Source: Acidimicrobiales bacterium (GTDB lineage: Bacteria > Actinomycetota > Acidimicrobiia > Acidimicrobiales > JAVJTC01). From it: a stretch of 64,000 nucleotides of DNA. Under the pieces are notes generated by a model. It did no database searches. It had not been told where the DNA came from and saw only the letters and a program-made list of their open reading frames with translations. The translations under genes were made by a program, and so were the position numbers. The stretch covers positions 62,001 through 126,000 of the forward strand of contig JAVJTC010000017.1 of NCBI GenBank assembly GCA_040219085.1, read 5' to 3'. This document shows, piece by piece, positions 34,980 through 44,455 of the stretch. Within the stretch, counting starts at the first letter, position 1; each line of letters begins with the position of its first letter.

Positions 34980-35993
34980 TCAGCGGATCTCGACGAGTTC
35001 GACCATGAACACCAGCGTGTCGTCGGGCGAGACCTGACCGGTCTCCTGACCGAAGCCCAACGACGGCGGCACGACGATGCGCCGCAGTCCTCCCACCTGC
35101 ATCCCGACCACGCCCAGATCGAGGCCCTCGATGGTGTCGATCTCACCCCCACCGCCGAGGTCGAAGGGAAACGGCTGGCCGACCGCCCACGTCGACGCGA
35201 CGGTCTCGCGGGTGGAGACCACACCGAGCACGAAGTTGACGACGACGCGGTCACCGACCTGGGCAGGCGGACCCTCGCCGACCGTCACGTCCTCGACGAG
35301 GAGCTCGTCGGCCGGTCCGTCGGGGAAGTCCACCTCCGGCTCCGTCGAGGGGTCCGGCGGCGAAAGCGACTGGACCACGTCGACGACGAAGACCAGCGTC
35401 TCGTCCGGACCGATCACGACCTCGCCCGTGGACGGGTCTATGACCCCGTCGCTGCGATAGGCGAGGTCGGGCGGGATCCGCAGCTCACGACGTCCGCCCT
35501 CGTGCATCCCGATCAGGCCCTGGTCCCAACCCGGGATGACGCGACCCTGACCGAGCGTGACCTCGAACGGCGAACCCTTGTCCCACGAGGAGTCGAACTG
35601 CTCCCCCGTGCTCCAGGAGATGCCGACGTAGTGGACTTCGACAGTCGACCCGTCGACGACCTCAGGGCCGTCACCCTCGATGAGGTCGATGATCTCGAGT
35701 TCGGTCGGAGGATCCCCCGCGGGGACCTCGACGACGGGCTTCCCTCCGTTGATCGGCGCCTGCCCGCCGGCACCTGTGTCCGAACCGTCGTCGGAGGCCG
35801 CCCCCTGATCGGACGGCGACCCCCCGTCGTCGCCGGCACCGTCGGATGTCGCAGCGTCGCCGGACGGTGTCCCCTCGCTGCCGCTGCCGTCGTCGCTTCC
35901 TGCCCCGGCGACGTCGTCGTCACCGCCGCAGGCGGCGGCGACCATCATCACTGCGAGCACGACGGCGAGGAGACGGACAGGCTTGCGCGACAT
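34980..35993 (-). CDS. Lipoprotein with two FKBP-type peptidyl-prolyl isomerase domains
   Basis: 337-residue exported lipoprotein. A lipoprotein signal peptide ends in the lipobox VAAAC (Cys22). A low-complexity Gly/Ser/Asp linker follows (about 23-80). FKBP domain 1 (about 95-205) has VEVHYVGISWSTGEQFDSSW, VIPGWDQGLIGMHEGGRRELRIPPDLAY. Domain 2 (about 225-337) is more divergent (GLDLGVVGMQVGGLRRIVVPPSLGFG) and lacks several aromatic active-site residues, so may only bind. Probably a foldase or chaperone for exported proteins. Start preceded by GGAAG; -10 at 36034-36029. Confidence 0.9.
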   Translation of the reverse strand: MSRKPVRLLAVVLAVMMVAAACGGDDDVAGAGSDDGSGSEGTPSGDAATSDGAGDDGGSPSDQGAASDDGSDTGAGGQAPINGGKPVVEVPAGDPPTELEIIDLIEGDGPEVVDGSTVEVHYVGISWSTGEQFDSSWDKGSPFEVTLGQGRVIPGWDQGLIGMHEGGRRELRIPPDLAYRSDGVIDPSTGEVVIGPDETLVFVVDVVQSLSPPDPSTEPEVDFPDGPADELLVEDVTVGEGPPAQVGDRVVVNFVLGVVSTRETVASTWAVGQPFPFDLGGGGEIDTIEGLDLGVVGMQVGGLRRIVVPPSLGFGQETGQVSPDDTLVFMVELVEIR

Positions 35994-36028
35994 CGACAGG
36001 ACTTCCGATCGGGGGTCCGGGCCTGAAG

Positions 36029-36034
36029 ATCCTA
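36029..36034 (-). promoter_or_regulatory. -10 element of the FKBP lipoprotein gene
   Basis: Minus-strand TAGGAT, leaving a leader of about 28 bases before ATG 35993. The leaderless kinase promoter on the other strand lies 60 bases away. Confidence 0.45.
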
Positions 36035-36090
36035 CGACTCCGCCGGAGGCTCGCGGCGTCGCCCGGCACCCCGCGCGCCAGCCCCGGCAA

Positions 36091-36096
36091 TATCGT
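36091..36096 (+). promoter_or_regulatory. -10 element of the PdtaS-like kinase gene (leaderless)
   Basis: TATCGT exactly six bases before GTG 36103. Confidence 0.45.
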
Positions 36097-36102
36097 CGTC
36101 GC

Positions 36103-37554
36103 GTGACCACCGAGGCCGCCAACGACCCGATCGCGGCGCTTCCCGCCCCCGAGGCCGCCCACCTGCGTCGCCTCGTCGCGTCCTCGGCCATGCTCGCCGA
36201 CGTGTCGTTCGCCGACATCCTCGTCCTCGTCCCGCGCGACGAGGCAGCGACGGGATTCCTCGTCGCCGGCCAGCGACGTCCGATCAACGCGCAGACCATC
36301 CATCCCGCTGACCTCGTCGGTGAGTTCCTCCCAGGCTCGGAACGTCCGCTGAGCGTCCACGCGTTCGAAACGGGTGAGGTCACCGACGGCGGGCTGTTCC
36401 TCGCCGCGACCGGGCGATGGGTGCGGACGCTCGCCGTACCCATCCGGTTCCGCGGAAAGGTGATCGGTGTCCTCGTGCGGGAGTTCTCACCGGTCAGCCA
36501 GCGGATCCCCGGCGAACTGGAGATGACGTACTTCGCGGTCTTCCGCCGCCTGGCGGCGATGGTCGCCGAGGGCATCTACCCGTTCCCCGCTGAGGGTCGC
36601 GAGCACGAGCACATGCCCCGCGTCGGCGACGGGCTGATCCTGCTCGACGTGGACACGGTGGTGGAGTACATCTCCCCCAACGCGCTGTCGGCTCTGCGCC
36701 GCGCGGGAATCGCCGGCGACCCGACCGCCCGCCGGATCTCCGCCGGCGGACTCGATGACCTCGTCGTCCGCACGGCGCTGCACAGTCGCCTCCCCCACAC
36801 CGAGGAGATCCTGCGCGACGACTACACGCTCGTCCTGCGCGCCGTGCCGCTGATCGCCGGGGACCGCGTGACCGGTGCGGTCCTGTTGGCCCGCGACATC
36901 TCCGAGCTGCGGCGGCGAGACCGGCTGATCATGACCAAGGACGCGACGATCGCCGAGATCCACCACCGGGTGAAGAACAACCTGCAGACCATCTCGTCGC
37001 TGCTGCGCCTCCAGAGTCGGCGGGCACAGGCACCCGAGGCCAAGGCCGCCATCGCCGAGTCCGTGCGACGGATCCGGTCCATATCGGTCGTCCACGAACT
37101 GCTGTCGCGCGAGCCCAGCGACGAGGTCCCCTTCGCCGAGGTCGTCCACTCCCTCGTACGCGTCGTCCAGGACGCCCTCATCGGACCGGAGCGTCCCGTA
37201 CGGATCACCATCGGAGGCGAACCCGGGGTCTTCCCCTCCGACGTGACGACGACGCTCGCAGTCGTGGTGAGCGAACTGCTCCAGAACGCGATGGATCACG
37301 CGTTCCCGCCGTCACCGGGGGACGCCGCCGTGGACCGCTCGGTCACCATCACGCTCGGAACCGAGGAGTCGGGCCTGCGCGTCGAGGTGGCCGACAATGG
37401 TGTCGGCCTGCCCCCGACCGCCGACGGCACCCGCGACGACGGTCTCGGGCTGACGATCGTCCGCACCCTCGTCGAGACCGAACTCGGCGGAACGCTCGAA
37501 CTGACGTCGTCGCCCGACGGCACGACGGCAGTGGCGATCGTGCCCCGTCGCTGA
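36103..37554 (+). CDS. pdtaS: PdtaS-like sensor histidine kinase
   Basis: 483-residue cytosolic kinase, close to M. tuberculosis PdtaS in length and order: GAF-like domain (about 15-150), PAS-like domain (about 170-280), HisKA_2 phosphoacceptor and HATPase_c. The phosphoacceptor box is AEIHHRVKNNLQTISSLLRL (His about 290). ATP-site motifs are SELLQNAMDHAF (N-box), VEVADNGVGLP and DGLGLTIVRTLV. In mycobacteria PdtaS pairs with the ANTAR-type regulator PdtaR to control RNA-level antitermination; no such partner is in this window. GTG start supported by the leaderless -10. Confidence 0.88.
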   Translation: MTTEAANDPIAALPAPEAAHLRRLVASSAMLADVSFADILVLVPRDEAATGFLVAGQRRPINAQTIHPADLVGEFLPGSERPLSVHAFETGEVTDGGLFLAATGRWVRTLAVPIRFRGKVIGVLVREFSPVSQRIPGELEMTYFAVFRRLAAMVAEGIYPFPAEGREHEHMPRVGDGLILLDVDTVVEYISPNALSALRRAGIAGDPTARRISAGGLDDLVVRTALHSRLPHTEEILRDDYTLVLRAVPLIAGDRVTGAVLLARDISELRRRDRLIMTKDATIAEIHHRVKNNLQTISSLLRLQSRRAQAPEAKAAIAESVRRIRSISVVHELLSREPSDEVPFAEVVHSLVRVVQDALIGPERPVRITIGGEPGVFPSDVTTTLAVVVSELLQNAMDHAFPPSPGDAAVDRSVTITLGTEESGLRVEVADNGVGLPPTADGTRDDGLGLTIVRTLVETELGGTLELTSSPDGTTAVAIVPRR

Positions 37555-37604
37555 GCGGTCACCGCGATGTCGTGTCGCGTTCCCCTTCTGGAATACTTCA
37601 TGTC

Positions 37605-38234
37605 ATGTCCGCCGTCGCCGCCACCACTGCAGTACCCGGAGGCTTCGCGATCTGGTCGGTGACGGAGTACCTCTCGCACCGGTTCGGAATGCACACCGGC
37701 GCAGGCCGCACCCCCATGGCCCGGGAGCACCGTCGCCACCACGGACAGCCCGAGGCCACCGCATGGCAGATGCGCCTCGGCGGCTACGCGGCCATGGCCG
37801 CTGCGGCGGGTCTCGCCGCCGCCGGGGCGACGAGAATCGTCAGCCGCAGCACCGCCGTCGGCCTGTCGACGGGCTGGTTCGGCGGCTACGCCTTCTACGA
37901 ACTGAGTCACTGGTTCAGCCACCACCGCGCCCCCCGCACGACGTGGGGACGGCGGTTGCGGACCCGGCACTTCCGACACCACTTCGGTGCCCCCCGCTCG
38001 AACCTGGGCGTCACCACATCGCTGTGGGACCGGATCGCCGGCACCGAAGTCGACGACGACGGGCCCGTGCGGGTACCACGTCGCCTCGCGATGGACTGGC
38101 TCGTGGAGGACGGTGAGATCCGAGCGGGGTACCACGGCGAGTACGTCCTGACTGGACGGCGCGCCCTCGACGAGGCCCAACGCGAGGACGATCTCGCGCG
38201 GGCCTACGCCGACCGCCCACCCCTGACCGACTGA
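37605..38234 (+). CDS. Fatty acid hydroxylase/sterol desaturase superfamily protein
   Basis: 209-residue diiron membrane enzyme. His clusters characteristic of the superfamily are present: HRFGMH (about 25-30), EHRRHH (about 41-46), HWFSHH (about 100-105) and HFRHHF (about 122-127), arranged around hydrophobic helices at about 50-68 and 80-98. It probably hydroxylates or desaturates a lipid or carotenoid. The C-terminal 50 residues are charged and soluble. It begins 50 bases after the kinase gene. Substrate unknown. Confidence 0.8.
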   Translation: MSAVAATTAVPGGFAIWSVTEYLSHRFGMHTGAGRTPMAREHRRHHGQPEATAWQMRLGGYAAMAAAAGLAAAGATRIVSRSTAVGLSTGWFGGYAFYELSHWFSHHRAPRTTWGRRLRTRHFRHHFGAPRSNLGVTTSLWDRIAGTEVDDDGPVRVPRRLAMDWLVEDGEIRAGYHGEYVLTGRRALDEAQREDDLARAYADRPPLTD

Positions 38235-38300
38235 GGCCGCGCGCCACGCCCGGCGTGCGGCACCGACCGCCCGTCGGCTTCCCCGCTACCCTCCGCGACC

Positions 38301-40856
38301 GTGCTGCGCCCCCCGGTCGACGCCGGCCCCGACGAGATCCTCGAGACCTTCGTCGACCACGTCACCGATCAGGGGCTCGAGCTCTACCCGGCCCAGGAGG
38401 AGGCGATCCTCGAGATCCTGGCGGGCAACAACGTGATCGTGAACACCCCGACGGGCTCCGGAAAGTCGCTCGTCGGGGCAGCGGCGCACCTCGCCGCACT
38501 CGCGACGGGTCGTCGCTCGTACTACACCGCACCGATCAAGGCGCTCGTGAGCGAGAAGTTCTTCTCCCTGTGTCGCGACTTCGGATCCGACAACGTCGGC
38601 ATGGTCACCGGCGACGCCGCGGTCAACGGCGACGCCCCGATCATCTGCTGCACCGCGGAGATCCTCGCCAACCAGGCCCTGCGGGACGGGCGGCGGGCCG
38701 ACGTCGACGTGGTCGTCGCCGACGAGTTCCACTTCTACGCCGACCCCCAGCGCGGCTGGGCGTGGCAGGTGCCCCTGCTCGAGCTGCCCCACTGCCAGTT
38801 CGTGCTGATGTCGGCGACGCTCGGCGACACCACGCGCTTCGAGACGGGACTGACCGACCTGACCGGGCGACCCACCGTCGTCGTGAGCTCGGCGACCCGC
38901 CCGGTCCCGCTGACCTTCGAGTATCGCGAGACGCCGATCCACGAGACGATCGCCGAGGCCCTCGCCGAGGACCGCGCACCCATCTACGTCGTCCACTTCA
39001 GCCAGCGGGAGGCAACCGAGGCGGCCCAGGCCTACACGTCCCTCGATGCGATCAGTCGCGAGGAGAAGGAGCAGGTCCGCGAAGCCGTCGGGGGATTCCG
39101 CTTCGACTCCGCGATCGGCAAGGACCTCCGTCGCTTCGTCGGCCTGGGTGTCGGTGTCCACCACGCCGGGCTGCTCCCCAAGTACCGGCTCCTCGTGGAG
39201 AAGCTCGCCCAACAGGGCCTCTTGAAGGTGATCTGCGGCACCGACACGCTGGGCGTCGGCGTCAACGTCCCCATCCGCACCGTTCTGTTCACCCAGCTCT
39301 GCAAGTACGACGGGACCGGCACCCGCCTGCTCACGAATCGGGAGTTCGCCCAGATCGCCGGCCGGGCCGGCCGCCGCGGTTTCGACGACGTCGGCTACGT
39401 CGAGGCCCAGGCTCCGGCGCACGTGGTCGAGAACAAGCGGGCGGAGGAGAAGGCTGCGGACGACCCGAAGAAGAAGCGCAAGCTCGTGAAGTCCAGGCCA
39501 CCCGAGCGTGGCTTCGTGCCCTGGAACGAGGACACGTTCACGAAGCTCGTCGACGGCGCACCCGAGACCCTGACGTCGAGTTTCTCGGTGAGTCACCAGA
39601 TGCTCATGCACCTGCTGGACCGGCCAGGCGACGGCTGCGCCGCGGTGCGTCGGATCCTGAAGGAGAACCACGACCCCCCGAAGCTCCAGCGCACCCACAA
39701 GCGCCGGGCCATCTCCATCTACCGCTCGCTGCGTGAGGCGGGTGTGGTCACCGAGTTGGACGAGCCCGACGAACTGGGCCGACGCGTCCGGGTGACCATC
39801 GACCTCCAGGACGACTTCGCCCTGCATCAGCCGCTCTCACTGTTCGCGGTCGAGGCGATCGAGACCCTCGAGCCCGTCGAGCCCGACTACGCCCTCGACG
39901 TCCTGTCGGTCATCGAGTCCGTGCTCGAGAACCCGGGCGTGATCCTGGCCGCCCAGATCGACCGGCGACGTACCGCCCTCCTGCAGGAACTCAAGGCGCG
40001 TGGCGTGGAGTACGAGGAGCGGATGGAGCGCCTCGCCGAGGTGCGCCATCCGGAGCCGCTGGCCGACTTCCTCCAGCCCGCCTTCGGGGTGTTCCGGTCG
40101 CATCACCCGTGGGTGGGCGACGAGCGCGTCAAGCCGAAGTCGATCGTCCGGGAGATCTACGAGACGGGCTGGTCGTTCAGGGACTTCGTTGTCCACTACG
40201 GCCTGAAGCGCTCCGAAGGCGTCGTCCTGCGCTACCTCTCCGACGCCTTCCGTGCGCTGCGCCAGAACGTCCCGGAACCGGCACGAACCGACGACGTCGT
40301 GGACCTGACCGAGTGGCTCGGGGAGGTCGTCCGTCAGGTGGACTCGAGCCTCCTCGACGAGTGGGAACGCCTCACGGCCATCGACGACGCGGCCGCCGCC
40401 GGGGCCGACGATCTTCCCGGGGTGATCGCCGACGCCCCCGATCTCGGAGGGGACCGCCCGGATGTGACCGCGAACCGCCGGGCCTTCGCCGTCATGGTCC
40501 GCAACGAGGTCTTCCGCTGGGTGCAACTCCTCGCCCGCCGTGAACACGAGACGCTCGCGGAGGTTCCCGGTGACGGCGAGCGGTGGACCGCCGAGGAGAT
40601 CGAGAACGCGATCGCCGACTACTGGACGGTCCATGACCGCATCGGCCTGGACCGCGACGCCCGGGGCCCCGAACTCTTCGAGTTCGGCGTCGACGGGGAT
40701 CCCGATGTCGTGCGCCAGACGATCGCAGACCCCGAGCGTTGGCAAGACTGGAAGGTCGTCGGACGGGTCGACCGCGAGGCGTCACGCGAGGAGGGGCGGG
40801 CCGTGGTCCTGCTCAGCGACATCGGTGACCTCGGCGTGGAAGGACGACTGCGCTGA
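38301..40856 (+). CDS. DEAD/DEAH-box helicase with DUF3516 C-terminal region (Ski2-like)
   Basis: 851-residue superfamily-2 helicase. Walker A TPTGSGKS (about 49-56), motif II ADEFHFYAD (DEFH, about 139-143), motif III LMSATLGD, motif VI QIAGRAGRRGF. The C-terminal half (about 400-851) matches DUF3516, a helical region seen on actinobacterial Ski2-type helicases probably acting on RNA. GTG start at 38301 with TACCCT eight bases upstream. The DNA glycosylase gene starts eight bases after the stop, so the two are an operon. Confidence 0.92.
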   Translation: MLRPPVDAGPDEILETFVDHVTDQGLELYPAQEEAILEILAGNNVIVNTPTGSGKSLVGAAAHLAALATGRRSYYTAPIKALVSEKFFSLCRDFGSDNVGMVTGDAAVNGDAPIICCTAEILANQALRDGRRADVDVVVADEFHFYADPQRGWAWQVPLLELPHCQFVLMSATLGDTTRFETGLTDLTGRPTVVVSSATRPVPLTFEYRETPIHETIAEALAEDRAPIYVVHFSQREATEAAQAYTSLDAISREEKEQVREAVGGFRFDSAIGKDLRRFVGLGVGVHHAGLLPKYRLLVEKLAQQGLLKVICGTDTLGVGVNVPIRTVLFTQLCKYDGTGTRLLTNREFAQIAGRAGRRGFDDVGYVEAQAPAHVVENKRAEEKAADDPKKKRKLVKSRPPERGFVPWNEDTFTKLVDGAPETLTSSFSVSHQMLMHLLDRPGDGCAAVRRILKENHDPPKLQRTHKRRAISIYRSLREAGVVTELDEPDELGRRVRVTIDLQDDFALHQPLSLFAVEAIETLEPVEPDYALDVLSVIESVLENPGVILAAQIDRRRTALLQELKARGVEYEERMERLAEVRHPEPLADFLQPAFGVFRSHHPWVGDERVKPKSIVREIYETGWSFRDFVVHYGLKRSEGVVLRYLSDAFRALRQNVPEPARTDDVVDLTEWLGEVVRQVDSSLLDEWERLTAIDDAAAAGADDLPGVIADAPDLGGDRPDVTANRRAFAVMVRNEVFRWVQLLARREHETLAEVPGDGERWTAEEIENAIADYWTVHDRIGLDRDARGPELFEFGVDGDPDVVRQTIADPERWQDWKVVGRVDREASREEGRAVVLLSDIGDLGVEGRLR

Positions 40857-40864
40857 CCACGCCG

Positions 40865-41788
40865 ATGTCGTCACCCGACGTTCGCGACACCTTCGACACG
40901 GGCGGCGTGTCGGTGCGCTCGACGCTGCGCAGGGTGGGCGGGAAGGGCCCGCTCGGCCCCGTCGTCGGGTCCGCTGACCGGGCCACCACCTGGCGTGCCG
41001 TGGACACGACAGCCGGTCCCGCCACGCTGCGGTTCTCCGCGACGACCGACGGCCGTTCACTGGTCGCCGAGGGATGGGGACCGGGGGCCGCCGAGGCGAT
41101 GGTGTCGGTGCCGGGGCTGGTCGGCCTCGACGACGACCCGGCCGGCCTCGTCCCCCTCGACGACCTCGTTGCGGACCTGACCCGACGCTTCGCCGATCAC
41201 CGGATGACCCGCACCGGAACCATCTGGGAACACCTCGTGCCCACGATCATCGGCCAGGTGGTCACCACCGTGGGGGCACGGCGCAGTTGGCAGGGGCTGG
41301 TCGCGGCCCATGGTCGCCGACCGCCGGGGCCGTGCCCCGAGGCACTACGGCTTCCGCCGACGCCCGCCCGGCTGGCGGAACTCGGCTACCACGACCTGCA
41401 CCGCTTCGACATCGAACGTCGGCGCGCGGGGGTGATCATCTCGTGCGCCCGCCGTGCCCACCGCCTCGAGAGGTGCGCTGAGCTTCCCGCCGCCGAGGCC
41501 CGTCGTCACCTCGAGACCGTGCCGGGCATCGGCCCTTGGACCTCGTCGTGGGTGACCCAGCTCGCGCACGGCGACCCCGACGCCGTCATCGTCGGCGACT
41601 ACAACCTCCCTGCGCTCGTCGCGTGGGCGTTCGCCCACGAGCGCACCGCCGACGACGAGCGGATGCTCGAACTCCTCGAGCCCTACCGGGGTCAGCGGGC
41701 CCGGGTTCAGAATCTGCTCAAGATGGGCGCTCCCCGACCTCCGCGCCGGGGCCCCAAGCTCGCCCCGGCGACGATCCGCCACCTCTGA
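40865..41788 (+). CDS. DNA-3-methyladenine glycosylase II (AlkA-like HhH-GPD protein)
   Basis: 307-residue base-excision repair enzyme that removes alkylated purines. The C-terminal half has the helix-hairpin-helix LETVPGIGPWTSSWVTQLAHG (about 217-237) followed by the catalytic Asp in AVIVGDYNLPALVAWAF (about 245). The N-terminal 120 residues give the AlkA-type beta domain and linker. A basic tail (PPRRGPKLAP) may aid DNA binding. Cotranscribed with the upstream helicase. Confidence 0.87.
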   Translation: MSSPDVRDTFDTGGVSVRSTLRRVGGKGPLGPVVGSADRATTWRAVDTTAGPATLRFSATTDGRSLVAEGWGPGAAEAMVSVPGLVGLDDDPAGLVPLDDLVADLTRRFADHRMTRTGTIWEHLVPTIIGQVVTTVGARRSWQGLVAAHGRRPPGPCPEALRLPPTPARLAELGYHDLHRFDIERRRAGVIISCARRAHRLERCAELPAAEARRHLETVPGIGPWTSSWVTQLAHGDPDAVIVGDYNLPALVAWAFAHERTADDERMLELLEPYRGQRARVQNLLKMGAPRPPRRGPKLAPATIRHL

Positions 41789-41813
41789 ACCGCGCACGGG
41801 TCGCCACTGTGCG

Positions 41814-41819
41814 TAGCCT
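41814..41819 (+). promoter_or_regulatory. -10 element of the ALDH gene (leaderless)
   Basis: TAGCCT exactly six bases before ATG 41826. Confidence 0.45.
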
Positions 41820-41825
41820 CTGGCC

Positions 41826-43223
41826 ATGAACGAGGCTGCCCCGGGGACCCAGAGCGCCGCCGGGGCCGTCGCCCGGCTACGACACACCTTCGATTCCGGT
41901 CGGACCCGCCCGCTGGAGTGGCGCCTCGCACAACTGACCGCCCTGCGGGACCTCCTCGACAACGAAGCCGACCGCCTGGCCGACGCCCTCGCCGCGGACC
42001 TGGGCAAGCCGACCCTCGAGGGGTGGGTGACCGATGTCGCGTTCACCCGCAGGACCGTCGCCCACACGCTCGAGCATCTCCCGTCGTGGGTGAAGCCCGA
42101 GAAGGTGGACGTCCCAGCCGTCCTGCGACCGGGACGGGCCCACCTGCACCGTGACCCGCTCGGCGTCGTGGCCGTGATCGCACCGTGGAACTACCCGGTG
42201 CAGCTCGTGGTCGAACCCCTCGCCGCGGCGATCGCCGGTGGCAACACGGTGCTCGTGAAGCCGTCGGAGTTCGCGCCGGCGACCGCCGTCGCTCTCAGCG
42301 AGCTGTTCTCACGCCACCTCGACACCGACGCCGTCGTGACCATCCAGGGAGATGCGGACGTGGCGGCCGAGGTCGTGGCCGCCGACCTGGACCACATCTT
42401 CTTCACCGGTAGTCCCCGCGTGGGCCGCATGGTGATGGCAGCGGCGGCGGAACGGCTCACGCCGGTCACCCTCGAGCTCGGAGGCAAGAGCCCCGCCGTC
42501 GTGACCCGGGGTGCGGACCTCGCCGTCGCGGCCCGCCGGATCACCTGGGGGAAGTTCCTCAACGCCGGCCAGACCTGCGTCGCGCCCGACCACGTCATCG
42601 TGGACCGCTCACTACGGGACGAACTGGTCGACGGGATCGTGGGGTCCATCCGGCGCTTCTACGGCAGGAACGCAGCCGAGAGCCCGGACTACGCCCGCAT
42701 CGTCAACAAGGACCACCTGGCCCGTCTGACAGGCCTGCTGGCGGCACCGGAATCGGGCGAGATCGTCCACGGTGGGGCCGTGTCGGCCGCCGACCGCTAC
42801 GTGGAGCCGACCGTGTTCGTCGACCCGGATCCCGGCTCCGCGTTGATGAGCGAGGAGATCTTCGGCCCGATCCTGCCGGTCGTCACCGTGGACGACACGC
42901 AGGCCGCCATCGCGGAGGTCCGGTCACGCCCCCACCCCCTCGCCCTCTATGTCTTCGCCGACGACGAAACGGCCCGGACGGTGATCGACGGGACGGCGTC
43001 GGGAGGTGTCTGCGTGAACCACACGCTCGTCCACGCGGCGATCCCGGACCTCGGCTTCGGTGGTGTCGGTGGCAGCGGCTTCGGCCGCTATCACGGCCGC
43101 TTCGGCTTCGAGACGTTCACGAACCCGAGGGGCGTCCTCTCCAAGCCGGCCAGACCCGATCCGGGATTCGCCTACCCGCCGTACGGACGGGTCACCTCAC
43201 GGGTGCTGCGCCGGATCCTCTGA
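41826..43223 (+). CDS. Aldehyde dehydrogenase (ALDH3-like)
   Basis: 465-residue NAD(P)-dependent aldehyde dehydrogenase of the short, ALDH3-like class. Cofactor and catalytic motifs: VIAPWNYPVQLVVEPLAAAI (about 118-137), FFTGSPRVGRMVM, catalytic Glu in TLELGGKSPAVV (about 219) and catalytic Cys in GQTCVAPDHV (about 256). The C-terminal block GRYHGRFGFETFTNPRGVLSK is typical of the ALDH3 class, which oxidises medium- and long-chain or aromatic aldehydes. Its last 32 bases overlap the convergent MFS fragment. Confidence 0.9.
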   Translation: MNEAAPGTQSAAGAVARLRHTFDSGRTRPLEWRLAQLTALRDLLDNEADRLADALAADLGKPTLEGWVTDVAFTRRTVAHTLEHLPSWVKPEKVDVPAVLRPGRAHLHRDPLGVVAVIAPWNYPVQLVVEPLAAAIAGGNTVLVKPSEFAPATAVALSELFSRHLDTDAVVTIQGDADVAAEVVAADLDHIFFTGSPRVGRMVMAAAAERLTPVTLELGGKSPAVVTRGADLAVAARRITWGKFLNAGQTCVAPDHVIVDRSLRDELVDGIVGSIRRFYGRNAAESPDYARIVNKDHLARLTGLLAAPESGEIVHGGAVSAADRYVEPTVFVDPDPGSALMSEEIFGPILPVVTVDDTQAAIAEVRSRPHPLALYVFADDETARTVIDGTASGGVCVNHTLVHAAIPDLGFGGVGGSGFGRYHGRFGFETFTNPRGVLSKPARPDPGFAYPPYGRVTSRVLRRIL

Positions 43224-43974
43224 GGTCACCGACGGTTTCGTCGGCCTCCTCGGCCAGTCGTCGCAGAGAACGCGGCCCGAATGCGAGGGCGACTGCGTTG
43301 AGCCCCGCGCCCAGCAGGAAGGCCGACGATGTCGCACCCGTGACGGCGACGATCGCGCCCGCCGCCGCTCCGCCGGCAGCGACTGCGAGATCGAAGGAGA
43401 TCGAGAACGACGCGACGGCCTGGCTGCGCTCCGCGTCCGGAGCCGTGTCGATCACGAGAACGAACAGGGCCGGAAACAGGAAAGTCTGACCGAGGCCCAG
43501 CAGCGCGGTGCCGACGTAGATCCCCGACACCGACTGCCACGCGCCGATGACACCGAGCCCCAGGGTGGTGAAGAGCAGAGCGAACCTCGTCGTGCGGACC
43601 GCTCCGAGCGCATCAGGAACCCTCGCCGCGAAGATCCTCAGGACGAGCACGATCCCGGCGAACAGGGCGAAAACGGTGCCGGCCCTGCCGACCCCGACCT
43701 CCTCCGCCCACACAGACACGAACGCGAGGAATCCGGCCCAGCCGAACAGCGCGACGAAGACGATGAGGCCGGGCCTGTACGCCGCAGGGTGGTACAGGCG
43801 CGTCGGCCAGATGCTCCCACCCGTGCCCGACTCGCCGCCGGGAGCAGCGAGCGAGAAGAGCGCGGCGGCGATCGCGAGGATGCCCCCGACGGTCCACACG
43901 GTGTCGGTCGAGAAGGTCTCATCGAGCCACTCACCGATGAGCGGACCGGCGGCGAGTCCGCCGTAGATGGTCAC
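43192..43974 (-). pseudogene. MFS transporter, C-terminal fragment (frameshifted gene)
   Basis: 260 residues holding about seven hydrophobic helices of a major-facilitator transporter, starting VTIYGGLAAGPLIGEWLDE, which is normally mid-protein (end of helix 5). The upstream 140 residues are in another frame (43971-44393). Comparison with the usual DIAPPxRRGEAASLYSV junction suggests about 13 bases were lost. A GTG at 43974 overlaps the premature TGA as GTGA, so re-initiation could still make this half. Drug or metabolite efflux would be the ancestral role. Sequencing or assembly error cannot be excluded. Confidence 0.7.
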
Positions 43975-44393
43975 CGAGTAGAGCGACGGCGCGGAGGCGC
44001 GATGTCCTGGATGGCGGCGGCGAGACCGACGAACACCGCCGCCTCACCGACCCCGGTCAGGAGACGGAACGCGATCACCACCGGGACGCTCGTCGCGACG
44101 AGGTTGCCGGCGATCGACACCGCGACGATCACCGAGCCACCGACCGAGAGGACCCGGCGGCCCCGGGCGTCACCCAGCGACCCCACGAAGGGCCGCAGGA
44201 CCGCCGCGGTCCATCCCATCGCACCGAGAGCGATGCCGATCGCGAGGTCGCCGCCGCCGAGGTCATCGGCGATGAACGTCGGCAGGACGGGCAGAACGGT
44301 CCCGATGGCGGTGAAGTAGAAGACACCTGCGACGAACAGCAACACGAAACGCCGGGTCCACATCGCGGCGTCGCCGGGTGCCGTCTGCGTCAC
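43971..44393 (-). pseudogene. MFS transporter, N-terminal fragment (frameshifted gene)
   Basis: 140 residues with about four membrane helices, starting after a GTG at 44393 or possibly ATG 44363 (MWTRRFVLLFVAGVF). The loop-2/3 signature GSLGDARGRRVLSVGG is intact. The frame ends DIAPPRRRSTR then TGA, where normal proteins continue RRGEAAS-Y-SV. Together with the C-terminal fragment it accounts for one roughly 400-residue transporter. Confidence 0.7.
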
Positions 44394-44442
44394 CCCGCCA
44401 GTCTGCCGGTCCCTGGGGGCGATGGCCCCGTACAGCGGTCGG

Positions 44443-44448
44443 TAGTGT
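44443..44448 (+). promoter_or_regulatory. -10 element of the molybdenum hydroxylase gene (leaderless)
   Basis: TAGTGT seven bases before ATG 44456. Confidence 0.4.
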
Positions 44449-44455
44449 CGACGAG

